NCBI RefSeq assembly: GCF_037963835.1
Contig: NZ_CP150145.1
Location: 3,658,001-3,722,000 of the forward strand
Reading direction: 5' to 3'
Source of the DNA: Paenibacillus sp. FSL H8-0332
GTDB taxonomy: Bacteria > Bacillota > Bacilli > Paenibacillales > Paenibacillaceae
DNA length: 64,000 nucleotides
Shown here: positions 9,370 through 17,624 of the stretch, piece by piece
How the letters are laid out: the number at the start of each line of letters is the position of its first letter
Numbering within the stretch: position 1 is the stretch's first letter
Notes under the pieces: generated by a model
Database searches by the model: none
Seen by the model: the letters and a program-made list of their open reading frames with translations, nothing else
What the model was told of the DNA's origin: nothing
Made by a program: the position numbers and the translations under genes

Positions 9370-10034
9370 GATAGTCCCTCCTCCTGACACTCTGCCTCAT
9401 ATTGCTCCAGACCCCTCTGGCGCAGAAGACATGCCGGACAGGTGCCGCAGCCGCTGCCGATGATGCCGTTATAGCAGGTCAAAGTCTGCTCCCGGATATA
9501 ATCGAACTGGCCAAGTTCGTCCGCCAGCTTCCAGGTTTGCTTCTTGTCCAGCCACATCAGCGGGGTATGAATGACGAACTCCACATCCATGGACAGATTA
9601 AGCGTGACATTCAGCGACTTCACGAACACATCGCGGCAGTCCGGGTACCCGCTGAAGTCCGTCTGGCAGACCCCGGTGATAATGTTGGAGTAGCCGAGCT
9701 GCTTGGCCAGAATGGCCGCGAAGGATAAGAACAGCAGATTACGTCCATCCACGAACGTGCTGGGCAGCTCCTCTCCCTCACCTGCGGTAATCTCAATATC
9801 ATCCCGGGTCAAGGCGTTCGGAGCAAGCTGGTTCAGCAGCGCGAGGTCCAGAATATGCTGCTTCACGCCGAACCTCGCGGCAATCGCCTTGGCGACTTCA
9901 ATCTCGGCCGCATGGCGCTGATTATAATTGAACGTGACCACCTGAACCTCCTGGAATTCCTGCAATGCCCATGCCAGGCAGGTCGTGCTGTCTTGGCCGC
10001 CGCTGAAGACGACTAATGCTTTTCTATTTACCAT
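9354..10034 (-). CDS. queC: 7-cyano-7-deazaguanine synthase QueC
   Basis: ATP-dependent enzyme (226 residues) that turns 7-carboxy-7-deazaguanine into preQ0 through amide formation and dehydration. The N-terminal PP-loop SGGQDSTT binds ATP pyrophosphate. The C-terminal zinc site is the cysteine cluster in [10 protein letters not shown] near residue 195. The start at 10034 follows AGGAGGAGAG. It sits between queF and queD in the same operon. Confidence 0.96.
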   Translation of the reverse strand: MVNRKALVVFSGGQDSTTCLAWALQEFQEVQVVTFNYNQRHAAEIEVAKAIAARFGVKQHILDLALLNQLAPNALTRDDIEITAGEGEELPSTFVDGRNLLFLSFAAILAKQLGYSNIITGVCQTDFSGYPDCRDVFVKSLNVTLNLSMDVEFVIHTPLMWLDKKQTWKLADELGQFDYIREQTLTCYNGIIGSGCGTCPACLLRQRGLEQYEAECQEEGLSCGAK

Positions 10035-10079
10035 ACTGATCTCTCCTCCTGATTGCTCTGCGAAGCTGGTTCCTGCGGA

Positions 10080-10580
10080 TTAACGGTTGTCCACTTTCTC
10101 GGGATACAGATCATGATTCATCAGCCGGTGCTCGGCCATCGCCTCATATTTGGTTCCCGGACGCCCCCAGTTGCAGTAAGGATCAATGGAAATGCCGCCG
10201 CGCGGCGTGAATTTGCCCCACACCTCGATATAACGCGGCTCCATCAGCGAGATCAGATCATTCATAATAATGTTGACACAGTCCTCATGGAAATCCCCAT
10301 GATTGCGGAAGCTGAACAGATAGAGCTTCAGTGACTTCGATTCCACCATCCGGATATCAGGAATGTACGAGATATACATCACCCCGAAATCCGGCTGACC
10401 GGTAACAGGACACAGGCTGGTGAACTCGGGACAGTTGAATTTGACAAAATAATCACGGCCGGGATGCTTGTTATCGAACGCCTCCAGAATCCCCGGATCA
10501 TAGCCGAACTTGTACTGCGTGCCTTGGTTGCCCAGCAGGGTAACCTCCTGCATTTCCGCTTGTATTCTACCTTCTGACAT
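10080..10580 (-). CDS. queF: NADPH-dependent preQ0 reductase QueF
   Basis: Reduces the nitrile of preQ0 to preQ1 using NADPH, the only known nitrile-to-amine reduction of this type. At 166 residues it is the short, single-domain QueF form. The active-site Cys is in [14 protein letters not shown] near residue 55. The QueF motif [20 protein letters not shown], with catalytic Asp/His/Glu, lies near residues 80-99. It is the first gene of the operon, directly behind a preQ1-I riboswitch, so its product represses its own synthesis. GAGAGGGG lies nine bases before the ATG. Confidence 0.97.
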   Translation of the reverse strand: MSEGRIQAEMQEVTLLGNQGTQYKFGYDPGILEAFDNKHPGRDYFVKFNCPEFTSLCPVTGQPDFGVMYISYIPDIRMVESKSLKLYLFSFRNHGDFHEDCVNIIMNDLISLMEPRYIEVWGKFTPRGGISIDPYCNWGRPGTKYEAMAEHRLMNHDLYPEKVDNR

Positions 10581-10667
10581 GACAAAAAACCCCTCTCTTT
10601 TCCCTAGGCCCCTGGCCTGAACTGGAAAGAAGAACGAGATTTCGAAAACCTGGCTCTACTAAGATAG

Positions 10668-10703
10668 CTTAGTTTTTTATAGAGGGAGTTCGCGAACCTC
10701 TCC
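10668..10703 (-). promoter_or_regulatory. preQ1-I riboswitch aptamer
   Basis: On the minus strand GGAGAGGTTCGCGAACTCCC is followed by TCTATAAAAAACTAAG. This matches the compact class I preQ1 aptamer: P1 stem AGAGG/CCTCT, conserved loop, and an A-rich tail that folds back to make the pseudoknot. It lies in the 5' leader of queFCDE, about 90 bases before the queF start. The gene order downstream makes the assignment close to certain; whether control is by termination or by blocking translation is not clear from the sequence. Confidence 0.95.
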
Positions 10704-10745
10704 TGCGCGCGGCGCAGATTCCTTCTTTATCTTGGTGCGTCTTGA

Positions 10746-10775
10746 ACTATACCATGATTGCAGCGGGCTTGACAA
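10746..10775 (-). promoter_or_regulatory. Sigma-A promoter for queFCDE
   Basis: Minus-strand TTGTCA (10775-10770) and TATAGT (10751-10746), spaced 18 bases and with a TGG just before the -10. The predicted transcript start near 10739 is about 35 bases before the riboswitch. Confidence 0.6.
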
Positions 10776-10778
10776 CCC

Positions 10779-11519
10779 TCACAGCTGATCCAGAATCAGC
10801 GAGCACAGCAGTCCCATCGCAGCGATGAACCCCGTGAGCGGCCCGCCTTCTTCGTAGGCTTCGGGCATCATGCTGGAGGACACCATGGCAATAATTCCTC
10901 CCCCGGCAAAAGAGGCAATCAGCGCTTCCGTATACCCGCTTGCGTGATCCATGAACGCATACCCCGCCCCTGAGGCGAGGGTGGAGACCGCCAGTACGCC
11001 GAGCCACAGCAGCATGATCTTGCCTTTGCCATAGCCGTCCTGCTTCAGTCCAGCCGTGCTGGACAAGCCTTCGGGAATGTTGCTGATGAAGATGGCAATG
11101 ACCAGCAGCACGCTAACGCCCTGACCCGCAATGAGACTTGCGCCGATCATGATCGATTCAGGAATCGCATCCAGTACCGTTCCGGCAAAAATAGCCAGCC
11201 CTCCGCCCTTGGCGTCACTCTTCCCTGAAGACGCTCTGGCTGAGCGCTTGCGTCCGGCTCCCCCTTTACGCGAGATCAGCCAGTCGAACACTGTGAACAC
11301 CAGTGCTCCAGCGGTGAACCCGATAATCGTCGGGGCCAGGCCGCCGTCACTGGCAGAATCCTCTAACAATTCATACGCCGCTGCGCCGATCAGCACACCG
11401 GTCCCGAATGCCATGATGAAGCCCATCAGCTTGTTCGGAATACGCAGGAATAAGGCCAAGAGAGCGCCAATCAAGACCGCCGAGCCGGAGACTGCGCCCC
11501 ATAATAATGCGTTCCCCAT
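10779..11519 (-). CDS. ZIP-family divalent metal transporter
   Basis: Membrane protein of 246 residues in the ZIP (zinc/iron permease, COG0428) family. The start at 11519 (MGNALLWG) has AAGGTG six bases upstream; longer in-frame starts lack one. Two metal-binding helices carry DAIPES and SNIPEG, the usual paired motifs. A basic, Ser/Lys/Gly-rich loop (residues about 85-110, GRKRSARASSGKS) separates the two halves. It could move zinc or manganese in either direction; no metal-regulator site was seen. It converges on nothing and its stop lies just upstream of the que promoter. Confidence 0.85.
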   Translation of the reverse strand: MGNALLWGAVSGSAVLIGALLALFLRIPNKLMGFIMAFGTGVLIGAAAYELLEDSASDGGLAPTIIGFTAGALVFTVFDWLISRKGGAGRKRSARASSGKSDAKGGGLAIFAGTVLDAIPESIMIGASLIAGQGVSVLLVIAIFISNIPEGLSSTAGLKQDGYGKGKIMLLWLGVLAVSTLASGAGYAFMDHASGYTEALIASFAGGGIIAMVSSSMMPEAYEEGGPLTGFIAAMGLLCSLILDQL

Positions 11520-11683
11520 TCGATTCACCTTCTTGTAGGATATTGGCATCAATACAATGCATAAGAATAGTTTACACACGAATGATGAAAGGCAAACACC
11601 CTGCATATTTCACGGATTCATTTGCATTGAAAGGGGTAACTTAGAATTAACAATCTCTATTAACCGAAGGATGGGATCATACT

Positions 11684-12019
11684 ATGGAAGCAAATGTACA
11701 GAAGCTTATCAAGTGGCTGGAAGCCCGCAAGGATACAACACTGGTCATCGAAAAGCAGGAGCTGGAGGATCTGGACACCGTCCATTTCAAGCTGGAGACC
11801 GTTGACTACCGGAACGCTGAGGATGTCATTGATGATTATCTGGACAGTGCGGTCATTCTGCGCGGTACAGGCAGTACCCTGAATGCGGATGGAGAGCTGG
11901 TGCCCCTGCCGCAGCCGGGATATGAGCTGGCAGTGAGCGGACTACAGCTTCATGAAGTGTCCGAAGCCAAGGTGGATCTGCAGACGAGCCGGGCGAAATA
12001 TTCGCTGGCCGTAAGCTGA
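11684..12019 (+). CDS. Conserved hypothetical protein, 111 residues
   Basis: I do not recognise this family. The protein is small, acidic and soluble, with no signal peptide or membrane segment, and reads as alternating helix and strand (KLIKWLEARKDTTLVIEKQELED, then RNAEDVIDDYLDSAVILRG). A GAAGGATGGG lies eight bases before the ATG. It is a single-gene unit: a 164-base upstream region separates it from the divergent ZIP gene, and a strong terminator follows. The open frame, ribosome site and terminator support a real gene. Confidence 0.7.
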   Translation: MEANVQKLIKWLEARKDTTLVIEKQELEDLDTVHFKLETVDYRNAEDVIDDYLDSAVILRGTGSTLNADGELVPLPQPGYELAVSGLQLHEVSEAKVDLQTSRAKYSLAVS

Positions 12020-12051
12020 TCATCCGGCGGCTCCAGCCGTAAGAATCTAAA

Positions 12052-12100
12052 GAGGGTGCAGTGATAAGCCAACATTCCGGCTTAGAGCTGCACCCTTTTT
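12052..12100 (+). terminator. Rho-independent terminator
   Basis: AGGGTGCAG pairs with CTGCACCCT, with a further inner stem TAAGCC/GGCTTA, followed by TTTTT. It ends the 111-residue gene and may also act on transcripts arriving from murB. Confidence 0.88.
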
Positions 12101-12165
12101 CCAAATATAAGAATTTTATGTTTTTCACGCTATAAATTATCCTTCTATTTCTCGCCGAAACGGCA

Positions 12166-12184
12166 CCGTCCTTTAAAAGGACGG
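12166..12184. terminator. Palindromic hairpin downstream of murB
   Basis: CCGTCCTTTAAAAGGACGG forms an eight-base-pair stem with almost no loop. It lies 33 bases beyond the murB stop. No T-run follows on either strand, so a terminator role is uncertain. Confidence 0.35.
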
Positions 12185-12216
12185 CAAAGTCGTTTCCACT
12201 TGGCAAAAACTATCGC

Positions 12217-13131
12217 CTATAATTCTTCCCCGATAATCTCCACTTCCGTCTCCAGCTCCACATTGAACTTATGCTTCACCGCTGTGCGTACATGCTGGAT
12301 CAATCCGATATAATCACTGGCCGTCGCATTGTCGGCGTTGATAATGAAGCCCGCATGCTTGCGTGAGACCTCTGCGCCTCCGATGCGCGTACCCTGGAGT
12401 CCGCTCTCCTGAATAAGCTGGCCCGCGAACCGGCCCGGCGGCCGCTTAAATACACTGCCGCAGGACGGATACTCCAGCGGCTGCTTCGATTCCCGCAGAT
12501 AGGTTAACTCATCCATGGACGCCTTAATCGCGGCAGGATCGCCTGGCAGAAGCTTGAATCTCGCCTCCAGTACAATATATTGTCCGCTGGCGAAGATGCT
12601 GCTGCGGTATCCCCATTCCAGCTGATCGCTGTGCAGGGTGAGGAGCTGCCCGTTCTGATCGATCACGAGCGCACTGTGCAGCACATCCTTCACTTCCCCG
12701 CCGTAGGCTCCGGCGTTCATGTACAGTGCCCCGCCTACCGTGCCGGGGATGCCGCAGGCGAATTCCAGACCGGTGAGCTCCTGCTCCAGCGCATAGCCCG
12801 AGACATCGATAATCTTCGCCCCGCACTGCGCATAGAGCAGGCCGCCACGGATGCCCATCCCGGACAGATCCGAGGTCTGGAGCACGATGCCGCGGATGCC
12901 TCCGTCCCGGATAATAACATTGGAGCCGTTACCGAGAATCGTAAGCGGGATCTGATGATCATGGGCATAGGCAGAGATGCTCTGGATTTCTTCATATGTA
13001 ACAGGGGCCGCCAGGACATCTGCATCGCCGCCCATGCGGGTATAGACCAGATTCTTAAGGCTCTCGCGGCGCTTCAGCGAGCCTGCTGTAACTAGCGGCT
13101 GCAAATCCTCATATATGTTGTCAATATTCAT
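12217..13131 (-). CDS. murB: UDP-N-acetylenolpyruvoylglucosamine reductase MurB
   Basis: FAD enzyme (304 residues) that reduces UDP-GlcNAc-enolpyruvate to UDP-MurNAc with NADPH in peptidoglycan precursor synthesis. FAD-binding signatures: TRMGGDADV near residue 30, GNGSNVIIRD near 82 and GIPGTVGGALYMNAGAYGGE near 128. The catalytic proton donor Ser is in PSCGSVFKRP near 225, and the C-terminal KHAGFIIN follows. Length and motif order fit the bacterial type II enzyme. It is transcribed alone here rather than inside a dcw cluster, as in several Paenibacillus. Confidence 0.95.
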   Translation of the reverse strand: MNIDNIYEDLQPLVTAGSLKRRESLKNLVYTRMGGDADVLAAPVTYEEIQSISAYAHDHQIPLTILGNGSNVIIRDGGIRGIVLQTSDLSGMGIRGGLLYAQCGAKIIDVSGYALEQELTGLEFACGIPGTVGGALYMNAGAYGGEVKDVLHSALVIDQNGQLLTLHSDQLEWGYRSSIFASGQYIVLEARFKLLPGDPAAIKASMDELTYLRESKQPLEYPSCGSVFKRPPGRFAGQLIQESGLQGTRIGGAEVSRKHAGFIINADNATASDYIGLIQHVRTAVKHKFNVELETEVEIIGEEL

Positions 13132-13218
13132 CCTTCATACTCCTAACTCTATGAACAAGATAATGGTGATGCTCATCGCCGGGCAATCACGGCTTCAGCA
13201 ACCACAACTTTATCAACG

Positions 13219-13251
13219 AACAGGCTCCCTTGTCAATGACAGGAGCCTGTT
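13219..13251. terminator. Strong hairpin between murB and siderophore ATPase gene
   Basis: AACAGGCTCC pairs with GGAGCCTGTT and the interior TGTCA/TGACA extends the stem to about 15 bp. It lies 72 bases past the ATPase stop on the minus strand. The T-tract is weak (TTCGTT). Confidence 0.5.
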
Positions 13252-13322
13252 AAGTAGCTGCATACTGCATTATTATGTTTCAAATTTCCCAATTATACCC
13301 TATTCGCCAGCCGCTCCTCCTC

Positions 13323-14129
13323 CTACAGCCCGGCTACTTTGTACGCAGCCAGCTCATAAGGCAGACAGAGCGGCACACCTGTACGCGGATCAGGAACAAT
13401 ATCCGCCTCAATGCCAAATACCTCGCGCAGCACCGCCGGTGTCATTACCTCATTCGGAGCGCCTTCGCTGATCACATTGCCGGATTTGATCGCTACCATA
13501 TGCTGCGCGTAACGGGAGGCATGGTTCAAATCATGGACCACCATAATAATCGTCCGGCCTTCCTGCTCATTCAGCTTCTGCAGCAGCTGAAGCACCTCCA
13601 GCTGATGGGCCATATCCAGGAAGGTCGTTGGTTCATCAAGGAACAGGATCTCCGTCTGCTGTGCCAGCGCCATAGCAATCCAGGCCCGCTGCCGTTGTCC
13701 GCCGGAGAGCCGGTCAATCGGCCGGTCATGGAATTCATTCATGCCGGTCAGGGCAATTGCTTCGGCAATAATGCTGCGGTCTTCAGGCGTCAGACTGCCG
13801 AAGCCCTTCTGATGCGGATATCGGCCATACCCCACCAGCTCGGATACCGTCAAGCCGTCCGGCGCGGTAGGATTCTGTGGTAGAATCGCCAATTGCCGGG
13901 CCACCTCTTTGGTGGACAGATTGTGAATCGACTTCCCGTCCAGCATGACATTCCCGCTCTTCGGCTTCATGATCCGGGCCATCGTCTTCAGAATCGTGGA
14001 CTTCCCCGATCCGTTCGCCCCGACGAGCGCCGTAATCTTCCCTGTCGGAAGCGACAGATTCAGCCCCTTCACAATCATAGTCTCCGCATATCCGATGCTC
14101 AGCTGCTCTGTATTTAAACGTTCCGACAT
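13323..14129 (-). CDS. Siderophore ABC transporter ATP-binding protein
   Basis: ATPase subunit (268 residues) of a FecE/FhuC-type importer for ferric siderophores. Walker [10 protein letters not shown] near residue 36, signature [10 protein letters not shown] near 138, Walker [11 protein letters not shown] near 158, and the H-loop His in VVHDLNHA. The start at 14129 has AAGGAGTG upstream. It is the last of the genes for binding protein, two permeases and ATPase, 41 bases after the second permease. In B. subtilis the similar YfiYZ-YfhA system shares the ATPase YusV; here the ATPase is local. Confidence 0.93.
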   Translation of the reverse strand: MSERLNTEQLSIGYAETMIVKGLNLSLPTGKITALVGANGSGKSTILKTMARIMKPKSGNVMLDGKSIHNLSTKEVARQLAILPQNPTAPDGLTVSELVGYGRYPHQKGFGSLTPEDRSIIAEAIALTGMNEFHDRPIDRLSGGQRQRAWIAMALAQQTEILFLDEPTTFLDMAHQLEVLQLLQKLNEQEGRTIIMVVHDLNHASRYAQHMVAIKSGNVISEGAPNEVMTPAVLREVFGIEADIVPDPRTGVPLCLPYELAAYKVAGL

Positions 14130-14170
14130 GATACACACTCCTTAGATTTTTTAATATATACATCCCTGTG

Positions 14171-15205
14171 TTACGCTTTCGATGTGGCCAAAAGATATAA
14201 AAAGTACGGAGCTCCAATGATCGCTACCACGATACCTGCAGGTACCTCTGCAGGCTGCAGGATCCAGCGCCCGATCGTATCTGCCGTAAGCAGCAGCAGG
14301 GCTCCGAGCAGAGCAGCCGCAGGCAGCAGGATCTGATGGCGCGGACCGACCAGCCTGCGGGCCAGATGCGGCGCAATTAGCCCGACAAAGCCAATGCTGC
14401 CGCTTACCGATACACAGGCTCCTGCCAGCGCAACAGCCGCAGCCAGCAGCCACCGCCGTTCCCGTTCGAGCGGCAGGCCCAGTCCCTTGGAGAGCTCATC
14501 GCCGAGATTCAGTACGTTGAGCACCCGGGCTTTGTAGAATGCGAAGGGCAGCAGGATCAATATCCAGGGCAGCAGGGCTAGCACAAACCGCCAGTCTCCG
14601 CCCCAGATTTTACCGGCCAGCCAGATGGCTACGAACTGATAATTCTGCGGGTCGAGTCTTAATGACAAAATAAGCTGAAAAGCATATATCCCGGCACCCA
14701 CAGCAATCCCGATCAGGATCAGCCGTGTCGGCGAGAGCCCATCCTCCCGCCTGTAAGACAGGAAGTAGACCAGTGTTGCAGTAAGCGAGGCTCCTGCCAG
14801 TGCCAGCAGCGGAAGCACGAGGATCGGAGCTGCTGTAGTAGCCGGTACAAAGGATATAAAGATCAGTACGGCGAATCCGGCTCCGGCATTAATCCCCAAG
14901 GTGGAAGGCTCAGCGAGAGCATTACGCGACAAGCCTTGCAGAATTGCACCGGCTACCGCGAAGCCGGCACCAATCAGCAAGGAGATCACGATCCGCGGCA
15001 ACCGGAAATCAAACAGAATCAGCTGCTGCTGCTTGGTGCCGTTGCCGGATAGGGTATGTAGAACCTCGAGCGGTGAGAGACGCATAAAGCCGGTATTCAT
15101 ACTGACCAGAAACAGAATGACGATAAGTACAGCAAGCAGTGTCAGAATACCAGCCTCTCTGGAACGGCGCGGTTTGGCCGGGGGGAATGAGGTGTAACGG
15201 TTCAT
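14171..15205 (-). CDS. FecCD-family siderophore permease (second subunit)
   Basis: Inner-membrane permease of 344 residues with about ten helices, FecCD/BtuC fold. Family motifs include AGAILQGLSRNALAEPSTLGI near residue 85 and PHLARRLVGP in the region contacting the ATPase. Its first codons overlap the upstream permease (ATGA-type, four bases), so the two are coupled. It should form the heterodimeric channel with its neighbour. Confidence 0.93.
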   Translation of the reverse strand: MNRYTSFPPAKPRRSREAGILTLLAVLIVILFLVSMNTGFMRLSPLEVLHTLSGNGTKQQQLILFDFRLPRIVISLLIGAGFAVAGAILQGLSRNALAEPSTLGINAGAGFAVLIFISFVPATTAAPILVLPLLALAGASLTATLVYFLSYRREDGLSPTRLILIGIAVGAGIYAFQLILSLRLDPQNYQFVAIWLAGKIWGGDWRFVLALLPWILILLPFAFYKARVLNVLNLGDELSKGLGLPLERERRWLLAAAVALAGACVSVSGSIGFVGLIAPHLARRLVGPRHQILLPAAALLGALLLLTADTIGRWILQPAEVPAGIVVAIIGAPYFLYLLATSKA

Positions 15206-16263
15206 TTGAGCTCCCCCTTGCGTTTGCTGGCCAGATAGATGAAGAACGGTACACCAAATACGGCAATCAAGGCACCTATCGGTGTTTCGTATGGCGCATT
15301 AATCATCCTGGCCGCAATATCGGCCACCAGGACCAGAATGCTTCCAAGGACTGCGGAGCAGGGAATAATCCAGCGGTAGTCAACCCCCACGAGGTAACGC
15401 GTAATATGCGGAATGATTAATCCGACAAAAGCGATCGGGCCCACCGTGGAGACTGCCGCTCCGGCGAGGAGGACGACAATAATCATCCCTGCGGTCTGTA
15501 CCAGACCGGTGCGCTGTCCGAGACCCGCTGCAACATCCCTGCCCAGGCTCAGAAGCGTAATCGAACGCGACAGCATCAGCGCACCGATCAGGGCCGTCGC
15601 GACCCAAGGAGATATTACCTGCAGCTGCTTCCAGCTCGCTCCGCCAATCCCCCCGGCCATCCAGAAGGCGATATCCTGAGAGAGGCTGAACAGGATAGCA
15701 ATGCCCTGGCTGACCGCCAGCAGCATGGCACTTACTGCCGCACCGGCGAGGGTCAGCCGAAGCGGGGTCAATCCGCTATGGGAGAGTGAACCGATCCCGA
15801 ATACCAGCAGTGAGGCCACAGCCGCTCCAAGGAAGCAATACAGCATGATATACGCGAAGGATAATGTTGGCGCGAAAGCAAAAGCCAGGGCCAGGCCAAC
15901 ACCCGCTCCTGCATTAAGCCCGAGCAGCCCGGAATCCGCCAGCGGGTTGCGGGTCATACCCTGCAGAATCGCACCGGCAACGGCAAAACATGCGCCGACC
16001 AGCGCCCCTGCGGCAGCCCGGGGAATCCGCAGCTCCCGGATGACCTGATGCTGGGGCAGCTCCGGATTGAACCGGAACACCGCCTCCCATACGGTAGCCA
16101 GCCGGATATCCGCTGCACCAACCGATACAGATACCATCAGGCCGAAGACAATCGCTGCTATTCCCAGCACCAGAATAACAGCAGCGGCAAGCGGCCGCGA
16201 CCGAACAGGAGTGTTCCCTTCATCAGAAGGAGCTTGTAGAGCAGAATCTGTGGATGAAGCCAT
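15202..16263 (-). CDS. FecCD-family siderophore permease (first subunit)
   Basis: Partner permease of 353 residues. The ATG at 16263 is set by ATAAGGAGACGGCAT; upstream in-frame codons run through the Fur box and are rejected. It has a polar N-terminal tail of about 25 residues and then ten hydrophobic helices. Matching motifs are AGAILQGMTRNPLADSGLLG and PHITRYLVG. It is the first gene of a permease-permease-ATPase unit with its own Fur-box promoter, separated from the binding protein by a terminator. Confidence 0.93.
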   Translation of the reverse strand: MASSTDSALQAPSDEGNTPVRSRPLAAAVILVLGIAAIVFGLMVSVSVGAADIRLATVWEAVFRFNPELPQHQVIRELRIPRAAAGALVGACFAVAGAILQGMTRNPLADSGLLGLNAGAGVGLALAFAFAPTLSFAYIMLYCFLGAAVASLLVFGIGSLSHSGLTPLRLTLAGAAVSAMLLAVSQGIAILFSLSQDIAFWMAGGIGGASWKQLQVISPWVATALIGALMLSRSITLLSLGRDVAAGLGQRTGLVQTAGMIIVVLLAGAAVSTVGPIAFVGLIIPHITRYLVGVDYRWIIPCSAVLGSILVLVADIAARMINAPYETPIGALIAVFGVPFFIYLASKRKGELK

Positions 16264-16302
16264 ATGCCGTCTCCTTATCAGGATTATTAGGGAAATATAA
16301 AT

Positions 16303-16321
16303 GATTATGATTCTCATTATC
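16303..16321 (-). promoter_or_regulatory. Fur box upstream of permease genes
   Basis: Minus strand GATAATGAGAATCATAATC agrees with the 19-base Fur consensus at 17 positions. It lies 40 bases before the first permease start, where a bound repressor would block the promoter. Iron repression is inferred. Confidence 0.88.
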
Positions 16322-16346
16322 GCAAATATATGAATATTGTTCAACT

Positions 16347-16391
16347 TAAAAAAGAGGCAGGCTTCTATATCCTGAGGATATAAAAGCCTGC
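16347..16391 (-). terminator. Rho-independent terminator of siderophore-binding gene
   Basis: GCAGGCTT pairs with AAGCCTGC, with inner TATATCC/GGATATA, then CTCTTTTTT on the minus strand. It separates the binding-protein transcript from the permease unit. Confidence 0.9.
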
Positions 16392-16415
16392 ACAATTCTC
16401 CGGCCGGTAAAGAAC

Positions 16416-17450
16416 CTATTTTACAAAACTGCTCAGAATATCATCGATGGTCTTGGAATTGGCTATAGGACCGCTGTACAGCCAGCTGGTATCTTTGCCG
16501 AATTCGTGAACATTCCCTGCCTTAACGGCCGGAATTCCCTTCCAGACTGCGCCTTCTGTAATCTCAGCTCCGCTTGCCTTGTCACTGTTCACCAGAATGA
16601 TATGCTCTGCAGTCAGCTCAGATAATTTCTCCAGTGAAATGGGATTCCAAGGTGCTCTGGATTCTGCAGGAATGTCGGTCACGAGATTCGGGAGCTTCAC
16701 TCCAAGATCGCCATACAATACCGCACCGCTGCTGCGGGTCTCATCTACAATGAAGAAATTCTTTGACACCAGCCACAGAACAGCTACTGAATCATCGCCG
16801 ATTGCCGCTGTTACAGCCGCTTTGGCTGAAGCCGCTTTCTGATCATAGTCTGCAATAGCCTTCTCCGCTTCCGGTGTCTTATTGAGCAGCTCACCGACCT
16901 TGAGCAAGGCTGCGCGCCAATCACTGCTGACCTCGTCGCCGAGTACATAGGTTGGTGCAATCTTGTTCAGCTGGTCATAAAGACCGTTCTGAACCGACCC
17001 CTCCGACTGGACAATGTGGAAATCCGGCGTGAAGCTGGTAACCGCTTCAAGCGGCAGGTCATAGCTGATCGGCGGAACATCCTTAAGCTCAGCAGCGAGG
17101 TAAGCCTGGGTACCGTTCTTCGTAGACCACTGGGCAACCGGAGTCACGCCGAGTGCCACCAGATAATCCTCCAGATAAGAAGCAATTACACGCTGCGGAT
17201 TAGCGGGGACGGTCACCTGATGTCCCATTGCATCCGTTACGGTCTTCTCCACAGCGGGTGCAGCGGGTGCAGCAGTTGCTGCAGGTACCGCAGTGGCTCC
17301 CACGGTTGCCGAAGGTGCGGTGCTTGCTCCACCGTTACTGCCTGCATTGCTATTATTATTTCCGCAAGCGGACAGCAGCAGTGTTGTAGTCATAAGTCCG
17401 GCCACCGCCAGCTTCCCGCTTCTGGATCCTTGCAGGTTGAACGAAAACAT
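16416..17450 (-). CDS. Iron-siderophore ABC transporter binding lipoprotein
   Basis: Extracellular ferric-siderophore receptor of 344 residues. The ATG at 17450 follows AGGAGGGG. A signal peptide ends in LLLSAC with a lipidated Cys near residue 28, followed by a long Ala/Pro/Thr linker. The helical-backbone binding fold is shown by DAMGHQVTVPANPQRVIA and ends HEFGKDTSWLYSGPIA. It resembles B. subtilis YfiY. It has its own Fur-box promoter and terminator, consistent with higher expression than the permeases. The siderophore is not identifiable. Confidence 0.92.
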   Translation of the reverse strand: MFSFNLQGSRSGKLAVAGLMTTTLLLSACGNNNSNAGSNGGASTAPSATVGATAVPAATAAPAAPAVEKTVTDAMGHQVTVPANPQRVIASYLEDYLVALGVTPVAQWSTKNGTQAYLAAELKDVPPISYDLPLEAVTSFTPDFHIVQSEGSVQNGLYDQLNKIAPTYVLGDEVSSDWRAALLKVGELLNKTPEAEKAIADYDQKAASAKAAVTAAIGDDSVAVLWLVSKNFFIVDETRSSGAVLYGDLGVKLPNLVTDIPAESRAPWNPISLEKLSELTAEHIILVNSDKASGAEITEGAVWKGIPAVKAGNVHEFGKDTSWLYSGPIANSKTIDDILSSFVK

Positions 17451-17521
17451 TGAATACCCCTCCTGTATGTTACCCTCTTGATTGGCAAAAGCCCTGTTAC
17501 CTTCACCTTGTCTATACTGAT

Positions 17522-17540
17522 GATATTGATTCTCATTCTC
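17522..17540 (-). promoter_or_regulatory. Fur box upstream of siderophore-binding gene
   Basis: Minus strand GAGAATGAGAATCAATATC matches 16 of 19 Fur consensus positions and lies about 72 bases before the start codon. Confidence 0.82.
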
Positions 17541-17566
17541 TATGTCAACCAATAACTTATAATAAC

Positions 17567-17605
17567 GTAAAAACGGCCGCCTCCGCATCAAGCAGAAACA
17601 GCCGT
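17567..17605 (-). terminator. Rho-independent terminator of kimA
   Basis: ACGGCTG pairs with CGGCCGT (one G-U) around a 19-base loop and is followed by TTTTTAC on the minus strand, 20 bases past the kimA stop. Confidence 0.75.
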
Positions 17606-17624
17606 CTTCTTATAATCTTCTATA

